Assembly: GCA_002402295.1 (NCBI GenBank) | Contig: DHFO01000014.1 | Coordinates: forward strand, 1 to 23,060 | Source: Caldiserica bacterium UBA4822 | Lineage (GTDB): Bacteria; Caldisericota; Caldisericia; Cryosericales; Cryosericaceae | Length of the DNA stretch: 23,060 nucleotides | Direction: 5' to 3' | Shown here: in pieces, positions 16,032-23,035 of the stretch | Layout of the letters: every line of letters begins with the position of its first letter | How positions within the stretch are numbered: the first letter of the stretch is position 1 | Program-made: the position numbers and the translations under genes | Notes under the pieces: generated by a model | Databases searched by the model: none | Seen by the model: only the letters and a program-made list of their open reading frames with translations | Told to the model about the DNA's origin: nothing

Positions 16032-16748
16032 TTGAACACGCCAGTGGACCTCGCGCATTTTGAGCCCCTTTCTCTGGGTGACTTCCCCGGCAACCTGGCA
16101 GTTACCGTCTTTACTGTCGGGTGCAACTTCCGGTGCCCATACTGTCACAATCCGGAACTGGTCATCCCGGGGAATGACACCCCAACACTGGAGTGCTCTG
16201 TGTTCCTCGACTTCCTTCTCCACCGCAGGGGAAAACTGGATGGTGTGTGTATCACCGGGGGAGAACCAACGCTTCAGAACGACCTCCCCGCCTTCATCCG
16301 TCAGATCCGAGCGCTCGGCTACAAGGTCAAACTCGACACAAACGGGTCCAATCCCGACATGCTGACCCGACTACTGAATGATGGACTGCTCGACTACGTT
16401 GCCATGGACGTCAAGGCACCTCCTGCACGCTACGGTGACATCGTCCACAACTCCGGAGCCTTTGCTGCGGTCGAAAAGTCCATAGGCATCCTTGGAACTC
16501 ACCAGGTTTCCCATGAGTTCCGTACCACCCTCGTTCCATCTCTTCTTGATGAGACTGACCTTGTGGCCATAGGGTCAATGCTGCCGGACGGGTCCTCGTA
16601 CGTTATCCAGAACTTCGTCCCCACCAAGACAATCGATGCACATCTCCTGAACATGCATGGGTTCTCCTCCCTGGAGTTGGCTGGAGTTGCAGATATCGTT
16701 GCTCGACGGTACCCCCTCCTGCGGGTGGCGACCCGCGGCGGCAACTAG
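16032..16748 (+). CDS. nrdG: Anaerobic ribonucleotide reductase activating protein (radical SAM)
   Basis: This is a radical-SAM activase of the NrdG2 type, about 238 residues. The motif CNFRCPYC gives the CX3CX2C cluster ligands (Cys31, Cys35, Cys38 from TTG 16032). GGEPT supplies the SAM-amine contact, and SLGDFPG near the N-terminus is typical of this family. It should use a [4Fe-4S] cluster and S-adenosylmethionine to place the glycyl radical, here presumably on Gly33 of the separate small subunit. The start is uncertain. TTG 16032 has a weak GGTGG 4 bases upstream and gives the usual family N-terminus; TTG 15999 and GTG 16044 are alternatives. No ATG is in frame at this end. A hairpin just upstream may lower its expression. 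Confidence 0.93.
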   Translation: MNTPVDLAHFEPLSLGDFPGNLAVTVFTVGCNFRCPYCHNPELVIPGNDTPTLECSVFLDFLLHRRGKLDGVCITGGEPTLQNDLPAFIRQIRALGYKVKLDTNGSNPDMLTRLLNDGLLDYVAMDVKAPPARYGDIVHNSGAFAAVEKSIGILGTHQVSHEFRTTLVPSLLDETDLVAIGSMLPDGSSYVIQNFVPTKTIDAHLLNMHGFSSLELAGVADIVARRYPLLRVATRGGN

Positions 16749-16759
16749 ACGCCGCCCGC
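16735..16759 (+). terminator. GC-rich hairpin over the nrdG stop codon
   Basis: GGCGGC (16737-16742) pairs with GCCGCC (16751-16756), extended by two more pairs past a one-base bulge. The loop contains the TAG stop. There is no T-run, so termination is possible but unproven. Confidence 0.35.
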
Positions 16760-17137
16760 CCGGTGCCGTGCCGGGGACCCTGCATGCCTCCGCCGCTTGC
16801 TGTTTGTAACCGATATGCGGTGGGATCCGTTTTGTCGTATGCAGGGCAATCAACTGGCGGTAGGGACGGTGGCTCTTTTCCATTGCCCGTGATACCCGGT
16901 ACAGCTGTCTCGGCAGATTCCTCTCCCGAACGCTGTGTGGACTCGTGTGTTTCGCAGGCACACGAAAGCACATACCCTGGGCTGAACGTCACAGCCCAGG
17001 GAGCCAAAGTTGTGCTGGGTGTTCCGATGTCGGCGTCTGCTCACGTCTGCGTGGTGATGCCGGACTCCTGTCAGCGGGGACGTAGCATATGCGCGTCCGC
17101 GAGTCAGCACACGCGGTCGCTGATAGAAGAAGGAGTT
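16749..17137 (+). other. Non-coding region with hairpins, possible structured leader
   Basis: About 390 bases lie between nrdG and the decayed membrane-protein gene. Open frames here have no SD or familiar composition. The stretch is rich in inverted repeats: an 8-bp hairpin (16943-16965, counting one G-U pair), a perfect 10-bp hairpin (16975-17001), GGACG/CGTCC (17078-17098), and TCAGC/GCTGA (17104-17123) just before the SD. Genes for transporter S components are often controlled by riboswitches, so a degenerate riboswitch leader is plausible. I could not match a known class. Confidence 0.35.
16975..17001. repeat. Perfect 10-bp inverted repeat
   Basis: CCCTGGGCTG (16975-16984) and CAGCCCAGGG (16992-17001) flank the loop AACGTCA. 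It is the most stable hairpin in the nrdG-downstream region. No T-run follows on either strand, so it is more likely part of a structured RNA than a terminator. Confidence 0.6.
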
Positions 17138-17418
17138 ATGAAGACGACCAAGTACATCACCGGGCTGCGATTATTCGGCGCTTGCGATTGCCCTCCAGTT
17201 CGCGATTCGAGAAGTCATTCCCTGTGTGCTCCCATTCAACATTCTCAACCTCTTTGTTAGTGGGCAGCATTGTGAATCTGGGACTGCTGCTCGCTACCGA
17301 AACGACAGGTGTCTGGGCCACTATCATCATTGTTTTGACAGCCCCGGTCATGGCGCGGCTTCAGCAGCACCTGCCTTCACGGATCATAATACCCCCGCTG
17401 CTTAGCTCTGGAAACTAG
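17138..17418 (+). pseudogene. Broken small membrane protein, probably an ECF transporter S component
   Basis: The ATG at 17138 follows AAGGAG closely and reads MKTTKYITG, then loses sense and stops at 17260. The membrane-protein signal continues in a second frame (from about 17178: ALAIALQFAIREVIPCVLPF) and then a third (from about 17256: LVGSIVNLGLLLATETTG and WATIIIVLTAPVMARLQQHL), ending at TAG 17416-17418. Joined, these resemble the N-terminal half of the small substrate-binding (S) proteins of ECF-type vitamin transporters, where a GxxVNxxLLxAT segment followed by a TPxxA segment is common. Two frame changes and loss of the C-terminal half point to a pseudogene. Sequencing errors could explain the shifts, but not the short end. 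The family assignment is tentative. Confidence 0.55.
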
Positions 17419-18262
17419 CTGGGAGCTGGAGTGCCCCTGTCGATGCGTCCAGCTCGTCAGCGATCATATCATAGACAACGTCCGAGATGTCTGCCATGCT
17501 GCGTTTGGCTGTGCTGGCTCTGTCAAATCCAGCCATGAACACACAGAGTACATAGGCTCGCTCCTGGCTCGTGACAACAAGTTCTGCGTCAAGCAACGAG
17601 CCGGGCATGCCACCGGTCTTCCCCGCGAGTCTTGCACTTCCGGGCAGAGGCCATGCAAGCAGGTCTTTGAGCTGATTGAGTTCGAGGAATTTAAGAACCC
17701 TTCGACTGACGTCTTCAGACACCAGGCGGTGCTGAAAGGCAAGCGTCAGCATTCCGGCGATTTCATCGGCGCTGACCGTGTTGTCGACGCCCTCCGCAAG
17801 AGGTTGGCGGTCCATCATCCTGCGCCGCACCTGAGTACTCTTGTACCCCAGACCGCTCAGGATGGTGTTCAGCCGCGGCACGCCAATCACCTCCATCAGC
17901 TGGTTGCATGCCATGTTATCCGATACACCCATCATCAGAGTGCAGAGGTCTTTCACTGACCACGCGCGGGAAGTGTCCAGATGTTCCAGAAGTCCAGTGC
18001 CGTGAGGCGGCCAGACTGTCAGGGGAATGGGACGATCCCACGAGAGCTGCCCTTTCTCCACAAGGTAGCATACACACACAAGAATGGGCAGCTTGATAAT
18101 AGAGGCTGCTCCGACGATGGCGTCGCTGTGGTAGGAGACAAGCAGGTGCGTGTCAGTAAGGGTTGCTATCTCCAGCCGGAGGCTGCAGTGGAGTGGCAGA
18201 GGCCTGAGAATCCCCATCAGGGCATCTTCCAGTGCCTGGCTGAGCGAGTCGCTCTTCCTCAA
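17402..18262 (-). CDS. Class A beta-lactamase-like serine hydrolase
   Basis: This protein of 286 residues has the penicillin-binding/beta-lactamase fold motifs: SIIK (Ser54, Lys57), SDN (114-116) and KTGG (from Lys215). The omega-loop region reads MMDRQPLAEGVDN, without the ExxLN of true class A beta-lactamases, so drug hydrolysis is doubtful. A peptidase or esterase role on cell-wall material fits better. No signal peptide is visible at the N-terminus, which is odd for a wall enzyme. I chose TTG 18262, whose TTGA overlaps the alr stop and which has GAGGT 4 bases upstream; a longer frame from 18322 would run 64 bases into alr. It is translationally coupled to alanine racemase. Its 3' end overlaps the pseudogene on the other strand by 17 bases. 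Confidence 0.82.
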   Translation of the reverse strand: MRKSDSLSQALEDALMGILRPLPLHCSLRLEIATLTDTHLLVSYHSDAIVGAASIIKLPILVCVCYLVEKGQLSWDRPIPLTVWPPHGTGLLEHLDTSRAWSVKDLCTLMMGVSDNMACNQLMEVIGVPRLNTILSGLGYKSTQVRRRMMDRQPLAEGVDNTVSADEIAGMLTLAFQHRLVSEDVSRRVLKFLELNQLKDLLAWPLPGSARLAGKTGGMPGSLLDAELVVTSQERAYVLCVFMAGFDRASTAKRSMADISDVVYDMIADELDASTGALQLPASFQS

Positions 18263-19419
18263 GCTACCTCGGTTCCGACTCTGTCCCGGTAGGTGCGTGG
18301 AACCAGTTTGCCAACGATGCACAGTATCTCGTAGCTTATGGTTTGCGCAAGCGAGCCGAGGTCACCTGCGGTTATCCGCTGGTCGCCCGACTCCCCCATG
18401 AGAACAACCTCCTCCCCGCAAGCCACGCCAGGAACTTCTGTCAAGTCGATCATTGTCTGGTCCATCGTCACGCGGCCGATGACAGGCACTCTCTTGCCCC
18501 TGACAAGGACAGACGACTTGTTGGACAGCATGCGTGAGTAGCCGTCGGCATACCCCACCGGTAGGACTCCCACCACCGTCGGACGATAGGTAAGATAGGT
18601 GCGGCCATAGCTGATACCGTAGCCCGGAGGCACCGTCTTGAACCCCACCAGACGCGTCTTCAGCGACATCGCAGGTCGCAGCCCTTCAATAGGAACGCCT
18701 TCGATTGGCGAACAGCCATATAGGAGAAGCCCCGGCCGCACGCCATCGAACATCGCAGATTTGATCATCAGAATGCCAGCCGAGTTGGAGAGATGTGCAA
18801 TCGGGGGGCGTATTCCCTCGACTGTGGCCTGGTGCAGCACTTTCTCAAACCTGCGCAACTGCATTGATGAATAGGACTCGTCGGAATCAGCACACGAGAA
18901 GTGCGAGTAGATTCCTTCTATCCGAAGTCTCCGCATGTCGTTGAGAGCGCGCAATACGATGGGCGCCTCGTCGGAGAGAACGCCATTTCTCCCCATGCCA
19001 GTGTCGACCTTCAGGTGCACCTTCAGGCGTTTTCCCGCGGGCACGACCGAGGCGAACTCCGAGGCTGCACCGTCGCCTGGAACACTGAGAGCGATGTCCT
19101 GTTCTATTGCAGCACGGACCCCCTCCGCGGGTACGCTCCCGAAGACCAGCATATGTCCGACAATCCCGGCGCTCCTGAGTTCAAGTGCTTCGTCCAGGGT
19201 CGAGAGCGCAAACCAGTCCGCACCCTCCTCCTGAAGAACCGTTGCAACGCGCTTCGCCCCATGGCCGTACGCGTCGTCCTTGACAACACACAATATGCGC
19301 GCCTTGCTTGGAACCATCCCGCGAATGACACGGTAGTTGCCCCGGATTCGCGCCAGGTCTACCTCCAGCCACGTAGGACGTCCAAATCCCCTGCGCTCAT
19401 CACTATCTAGAGTTTTCAT
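18259..19419 (-). CDS. alr: Alanine racemase
   Basis: This 386-residue PLP enzyme interconverts L- and D-alanine, supplying D-Ala for peptidoglycan. The PLP lysine is Lys47 in VVKDDAYGHG, and the opposing catalytic Tyr is Tyr271 in GYGISYGRTY. Other hallmarks are VDTGMGRNG, SHFSCAD, LSNSAG, VRPGLLLYG, PVGYADGYSR and MDQTMIDLT. The residue after Lys47 is Asp, where most homologues have Ala; this is an unusual but probably tolerated change. The ATG at 19419 has no SD and sits 7 bases from a -10-like box, suggesting leaderless expression. The stop overlaps the start of the serine hydrolase gene (TTGA), so both are made together. Confidence 0.96.
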   Translation of the reverse strand: MKTLDSDERRGFGRPTWLEVDLARIRGNYRVIRGMVPSKARILCVVKDDAYGHGAKRVATVLQEEGADWFALSTLDEALELRSAGIVGHMLVFGSVPAEGVRAAIEQDIALSVPGDGAASEFASVVPAGKRLKVHLKVDTGMGRNGVLSDEAPIVLRALNDMRRLRIEGIYSHFSCADSDESYSSMQLRRFEKVLHQATVEGIRPPIAHLSNSAGILMIKSAMFDGVRPGLLLYGCSPIEGVPIEGLRPAMSLKTRLVGFKTVPPGYGISYGRTYLTYRPTVVGVLPVGYADGYSRMLSNKSSVLVRGKRVPVIGRVTMDQTMIDLTEVPGVACGEEVVLMGESGDQRITAGDLGSLAQTISYEILCIVGKLVPRTYRDRVGTEVA

Positions 19420-19425
19420 GCGAAA

Positions 19426-19453
19426 ACATTAGCACGTTTCACGGGCTGTTCAA
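19426..19453 (-). promoter_or_regulatory. Promoter candidate for alr, leaderless type
   Basis: On the minus strand, TTGAAC (19453-19448, 4 of 6) and TAATGT (19431-19426) are 16 bases apart. The ATG at 19419 begins 7 bases past the -10, where transcription would start. No SD is present. The arrangement mirrors the response-regulator promoter at 3835. Confidence 0.45.
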
Positions 19454-19598
19454 CACAGAATCATGGCCACAAAGAATCAGAACGCCAGCGTGTCTAGGTA
19501 CCACGTCACTGTAGAGCCATCATCATTGACATACCGCGCGTCGCTTCTGTAGTGATGAGCCAATCGGTAACTGCGTTATCGATTACCTGCCTGCCTCG

Positions 19599-19635
19599 AA
19601 AACAGCCTGGACCGCAATCGCGCCTCAGGCTGTTT
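19599..19635 (-). terminator. Intrinsic terminator after the Nif3-family gene
   Basis: AAACAGCCTG (19600-19609) and CAGGCTGTTT (19626-19635) form a perfect 10-bp stem with a further CGC/GCG pairing inside the loop. Read on the minus strand, the stem ends in a TTTTC run, as in an intrinsic terminator. It lies 12 bases past the stop of the minus-strand gene and separates it from alr. It may also work weakly on the plus strand. Confidence 0.7.
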
Positions 19636-19646
19636 CCTTGTTGCCA

Positions 19647-20753
19647 TCAGAAGTACCGTACCGGCTGGTAGTCAGCAGTGGACTGGTATAGCGGAGGCAG
19701 GTCCATGTCTCCAGCTTCTTCGCGCAGTGCCCGCTCCATTGCCGCGCCGAAGAAACGTTCGGAACTATAGTGGTCGACAATGACGATGCACGCCCCTGTC
19801 TGCGCAACGTCGAGCGCTGTGTGATAGGTAACATCGCCGGTGATCAGCACCTGAGCACCTGCCTTCACGGCGGCAGAGGCCAGTGACGATCCAGAACCCG
19901 AGCAGAATGCCACACGTTCGACTGTTGCCGGCAGCGTGCCAGCCACAGGGAGAATGCGCACATTGAAGAACGATTTAATGAACGCAACAAACGCCTCTTG
20001 GCTCAGCGCTTCCGGAAACTCGCCGACATGCCCGATGCCTCGCGACGGACCGGTAGCAACGTGTTCCTCAAAAACGTCGATAACCGGCTCTTCGTAGGGG
20101 TGCGCATGCCGCACGGCATCAACGACAGCCGCCACACACTGCTCCGTCGCGATTGTCTCGACCCTGTCCTCGGCGACTTCTGTCAAGGTTTTTGGTGAAC
20201 CAACATGTGGATGTGTCCCCGTCCCCGGAACGAAGGCGCCAATACCACCAACACGAAATGACGTGTGAGAGTACAAGCCGACCTGCCCCGCACCAGCCCT
20301 GAACATTGCATTCAGGACATTGTCCCTGAACTCAGCAGGGACAAATGTGACAACCTTGAACCAGCGGTACTGTTCCCGCACGTCCAACATGTGCACATCC
20401 GTGAGTCCCATCTGCTCAACGACGTAGGCGTTCAGTCCACGAGGCGACGCGTCGAAATTCGTGTGTGCCACAAGAATGTCCATCTCCATGCGGATTGCAG
20501 CCATCAACGCCCCGTTCTGGGTCGGGTCTAGCTTCTTCAGCGCCTTGAAGATCGGGGGGTGGTGACTGAGAATGAGGTTCGCGCCAAGAGCCCTAGCCTC
20601 CTCCACGGTCTCGTGCGTCACGTCAAGGCATAGCAGTACCCCGCGCAGTTCATCCTCCTGTGCGCCAATAACCAGCCCGGCATTGTCATAGTCCTCCTGG
20701 AAGCGAAATGGCGCAAACGCGTCGACAACGTTGTAAAGGTCGCGGGTACGCAT
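19647..20753 (-). CDS. Nif3-like dinuclear metal center protein (YqfO type)
   Basis: This 368-residue Nif3-family protein (also called GTP cyclohydrolase I type 2 or NGG1p-interacting family) has the long form with a PII-like middle insert. Metal-site motifs include YDNAGLVIG, LILSHHPPIFKAL, AHTNFDASPRGLN, and near the end ITGDVTYHTALD and VDHYSSE. The insert (about 130-235) contains FKVVTFVPAEFRD and ends near HPYEEPVIDV, as in YqfO proteins. The biochemical role is unsettled: a metal-dependent hydrolase is likely. I chose ATG 20753, preceded at 6 bases by GGAGG, rather than a much longer frame from 20966 that overlaps the neighbour. The start is 13 bases from the stop of the DUF5317 gene. 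Confidence 0.93.
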   Translation of the reverse strand: MRTRDLYNVVDAFAPFRFQEDYDNAGLVIGAQEDELRGVLLCLDVTHETVEEARALGANLILSHHPPIFKALKKLDPTQNGALMAAIRMEMDILVAHTNFDASPRGLNAYVVEQMGLTDVHMLDVREQYRWFKVVTFVPAEFRDNVLNAMFRAGAGQVGLYSHTSFRVGGIGAFVPGTGTHPHVGSPKTLTEVAEDRVETIATEQCVAAVVDAVRHAHPYEEPVIDVFEEHVATGPSRGIGHVGEFPEALSQEAFVAFIKSFFNVRILPVAGTLPATVERVAFCSGSGSSLASAAVKAGAQVLITGDVTYHTALDVAQTGACIVIVDHYSSERFFGAAMERALREEAGDMDLPPLYQSTADYQPVRYF

Positions 20754-20766
20754 GATGATCCTCCAA

Positions 20767-21369
20767 CTACTTGTTGGGAGTGGCCTGTTCCGAATCCCGC
20801 ACGGGCTGCTGTCCCTGACCGACTGCTGGCTTACGAACCATTCCATAGACCAGAAGGGCTTCCCCGGCCAGGGCAACCAGGTCGCCGATGCTGTAGGCGG
20901 ACCCCAGGCTGCCAAGGAAAGGTAGCACGATGTAGTCGCCAAGCGCATTGAGGTGTGTTCTGTCACTCATCAGAACGACGTTTGCTGCTGCACCTTCCCG
21001 AATTAGCAGTTCGGCTCGGTCTGCCTGGCCAGTAGCAATGAGCGCCTGCGGGCTTGCCGGCATGCGCCCGCCATTGGCCCCTATAACCACCATATTGAGC
21101 AGCAGCCCTGTGAGAAGAACTGGTACGCCAGCCACCTTCCAGTTCACGCCCAGGAAAGTCAGCAGCATCAACAAGGAACACATGTACGCGAATGGCAGGA
21201 AGCTACCAAGCAGCAGTTCTCCCCGTTCGGTGAACATCAATACCTGCAGGAGAAACGCTCCAATCCCCAACGGCAACAGGCGGAAGCGAAACCCTTCTAC
21301 GTAACGGAGTCGCCCTCCGGTCGCCAGACTGAGGATGAGAGAGCACACGAGAACAATCAGAACAAACAC
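20767..21369 (-). CDS. DUF5317 family membrane protein
   Basis: This 200-residue integral membrane protein has about five or six hydrophobic segments. The family signature ANGGRMPASPQAL is at about residues 98-110, and SDRTHLNALGDYIVLP is at about 134-149. The function of DUF5317 is unknown. The start is GTG 21369 with AGAGG 6 bases upstream. The gene lies 13 bases before the Nif3-family gene, so the two are surely co-transcribed. An imperfect hairpin at 21399-21426 separates it from the HD-GYP gene upstream. Confidence 0.85.
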   Translation of the reverse strand: MFVLIVLVCSLILSLATGGRLRYVEGFRFRLLPLGIGAFLLQVLMFTERGELLLGSFLPFAYMCSLLMLLTFLGVNWKVAGVPVLLTGLLLNMVVIGANGGRMPASPQALIATGQADRAELLIREGAAANVVLMSDRTHLNALGDYIVLPFLGSLGSAYSIGDLVALAGEALLVYGMVRKPAVGQGQQPVRDSEQATPNK

Positions 21370-21398
21370 GACCGGCCTCTCGATGAACCGTCATCCAT

Positions 21399-21426
21399 CC
21401 CGACAGCGAAGAGCAATCTTCTCGGG
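21399..21426 (-). terminator. Imperfect hairpin between the HD-GYP and DUF5317 genes
   Basis: CCCGA (21399-21403) pairs with TCGGG (21422-21426), and inside it GAAGA pairs with TCTTC around GCAA, with a 4-base bulge. There is no T-run. It may be a weak terminator or a processing site. Confidence 0.25.
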
Positions 21427-21471
21427 GTGTCTGACCTCCGCCGCTGGAAGAATGCGTGGCTTTGGCTCGTT

Positions 21472-22809
21472 TCACCCATGAACGCCTGCCGCGGTCGATA
21501 CGGCTTCGCCGTCCCCAATCTCTGTCCCCGGCGGGAAATTCGCCATATTACCAACTACAAGGTGTTTTCGGATCAGCCCCGAGAACACGGTCACAAGCTC
21601 AGGGTCAAACTGAGCCCCCCGCTCGCGGTCCAGAACTCCAAGAGCCTCCTCTACGGTGAGGCTTTTGGCCCTGTAGGGCCGCATACTGACCATGGCATCG
21701 AACGAGTCGGCGATCGCAATGATGCGTGCACCGAGTGGAATTCCCTCTCCCTTGAGGTGGTCGGGATATCCATTGCCATCGTACCGTTCATGATGGTGCA
21801 GAACAATGTCACGTCCGCCCTGAAAAAGTGTCAGCCCGTCCAGTAGCCCTGCTGAAACCGCAGAATGCCCCAAGATCTGCTGAAACTCCTCGGGACTCAG
21901 CCCAGGCTTACGCAGTAACTGATCATCCAGACCGACCTTACCCAGGTCGTGCAGGACTGCAGCCTGAACAACGACGACCGAATCCGAGTATTCGAGTCCG
22001 AGTTCCCGGCAGATCTCTTCAACCCAGGCCCGCACACGCTTTGAATGTTGTGCAGTCTCTGGGCTCTTGCTTTCCAGAACGTCAACAAGCTTCTCAAGAA
22101 TCGTCTGAGTCTGAGTGTGAAGAGCTTCCTCTCTCCTCAATGCGCTGTACAACAGGAGAAACGTAGGAACAAGAAGAAGCATAGCCAGTGGATTGACCCT
22201 GAAGAGTGCCGCTAAGACAATGCCAAGCGGAATCAGCGCCGCGGAGTCCAGCCAGCTCTGCCTTACGAATGAACCCAGCGCCCTTGGCCAACTCTCGTGC
22301 GAGATGTTTGAGAACAAACCAGAGAAAACTATTGCATCAACTGCGAAATAGAGAAGTGCACAGACAATGATTGCCAGCAGGTTTTGTCCCTCGAGAAACC
22401 CGGCGCTGTTGGCGCTCAACCTCTGATATGCAATGCTTGTGACCCCAACCGTCAGCGCGTAGTGCGACGCATTGAAGATGACCTTCTCCCAAGCCTTCCG
22501 GCCAACCAGGTCGCTGATAACGGATCCCAGTGCCACCAGCGCCATGCCCTCCAACGGAGGCCAGATGCAAGCCACTGCGAAGGTAATCGCCAGCGAAACC
22601 GTAACTTCGGCCGCGGTCCCCCCGAATCCGAAACTCACAATCGGAAAGATGTCTGCAGCAACAACACAACCCACCACAACGAAAAACCAGACCAGATTGA
22701 ACCCGCTCGCGTTCGACACGAACCCGGATCCTGCAAATCCCACCAACGCCGCCACCACTGCGACGGCGGCGATGTATACCCTTACACCACGAGTCAGTTT
22801 CTCGCCCAA
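21472..22809 (-). CDS. Membrane-bound HD-GYP phosphodiesterase
   Basis: This 445-residue protein has an N-terminal region of about seven hydrophobic segments (about 10-222), a short linker, then an HD-GYP domain (about 235-420). The catalytic motifs are complete: His287-Asp288 in LHDLGKVG, HHH at 338-340, and DGNGYP (344-349) followed by GARIIAIADSFDAM. Such enzymes hydrolyse cyclic di-GMP. No GGDEF or other diguanylate cyclase is seen in the window. The membrane part may sense an envelope or outside signal; I cannot assign it to a named sensor family. The start is TTG 22809 with a GTGGAG SD 2 bases upstream, or the stronger GGAGG further back. An extended -10 promoter lies at 22883-22891. 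Confidence 0.93.
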   Translation of the reverse strand: MGEKLTRGVRVYIAAVAVVAALVGFAGSGFVSNASGFNLVWFFVVVGCVVAADIFPIVSFGFGGTAAEVTVSLAITFAVACIWPPLEGMALVALGSVISDLVGRKAWEKVIFNASHYALTVGVTSIAYQRLSANSAGFLEGQNLLAIIVCALLYFAVDAIVFSGLFSNISHESWPRALGSFVRQSWLDSAALIPLGIVLAALFRVNPLAMLLLVPTFLLLYSALRREEALHTQTQTILEKLVDVLESKSPETAQHSKRVRAWVEEICRELGLEYSDSVVVVQAAVLHDLGKVGLDDQLLRKPGLSPEEFQQILGHSAVSAGLLDGLTLFQGGRDIVLHHHERYDGNGYPDHLKGEGIPLGARIIAIADSFDAMVSMRPYRAKSLTVEEALGVLDRERGAQFDPELVTVFSGLIRKHLVVGNMANFPPGTEIGDGEAVSTAAGVHG

Positions 22810-22882
22810 TGCTCCACTTCCTCCACTCCAGACGACTTGCAGCCCGGTGAAACGCCCCTTCCCCCACTAACATATCGCTACT

Positions 22883-22891
22883 ACTATAGCA
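22883..22891 (-). promoter_or_regulatory. Extended -10 promoter of the HD-GYP gene
   Basis: On the minus strand the sequence TGCTATAGT fits the extended -10 pattern TGnTATAAT with one mismatch. It lies about 75 bases before the TTG start. There is no clear -35, which extended -10 promoters can do without. Confidence 0.45.
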
Positions 22892-22914
22892 CGGACTCCA
22901 CTTGGCACTATCGC

Positions 22915-22939
22915 GGCTAACGCCACTTCCAGTTGGCAA
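22915..22939 (-). repeat. 25-bp direct repeat, copy 1
   Basis: The same 25 bases occur here and at 23036-23060, 121 bases apart. They begin GGCTAACGCC and end AGTTGGCAA. They encode the last residues of a small peptide gene on the minus strand plus its stop, so the repeat reflects a tandem gene duplication. Confidence 0.9.
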
Positions 22940-23003
22940 GGACGGACAGGACGATGGTAGCGATCGAGACAGCGGTTGCGGTGACTTTGGTTCCCCACTT
23001 CAT
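22917..23003 (-). CDS. 28-residue hydrophobic peptide, tandem copy
   Basis: This small gene encodes 28 residues. It starts MKWGTKVTATAV, has a hydrophobic core SIATIVLSVL, and ends ANWKWR. The charge pattern (Lys near both ends, Trp at the borders) fits a single transmembrane helix. A near-perfect SD, AGGAGGT (23015-23009), lies 5 bases before the ATG at 23003. A second copy of the same C-terminal sequence ends at 23038, so the genes are tandem with a 121-base period. Such peptides may be small membrane regulators, type I toxins or signalling peptides; nothing here decides which. It sits upstream of the HD-GYP gene in the same direction. Confidence 0.75.
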   Translation of the reverse strand: MKWGTKVTATAVSIATIVLSVLANWKWR

Positions 23004-23008
23004 AGCAG

Positions 23009-23015
23009 ACCTCCT
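23009..23015 (-). promoter_or_regulatory. Near-perfect SD of the 28-residue peptide gene
   Basis: AGGAGGT on the minus strand, 5 bases before the ATG. It is the main reason to accept so short a frame as a gene. Confidence 0.75.
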
Positions 23016-23035
23016 GGGTGAAAGAGATGGGAAGG

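Noticed and set aside
17051..17075. B12-box-like sequence on the minus strand (GACAGGAGTCCGGC)
   Set aside because: The rest of a cobalamin riboswitch was not found and no minus-strand gene follows; nrdG lies there in the opposite direction.
20754..20966. N-terminal extension of the Nif3-family protein
   Set aside because: It would overlap the DUF5317 gene and has no Nif3 features; ATG 20753 has a good SD.
22337..22939. 200-residue minus-strand open frame over the start of the HD-GYP gene
   Set aside because: It is an out-of-frame shadow rich in Gly, Arg, Ser and Cys; the HD-GYP frame is well supported.
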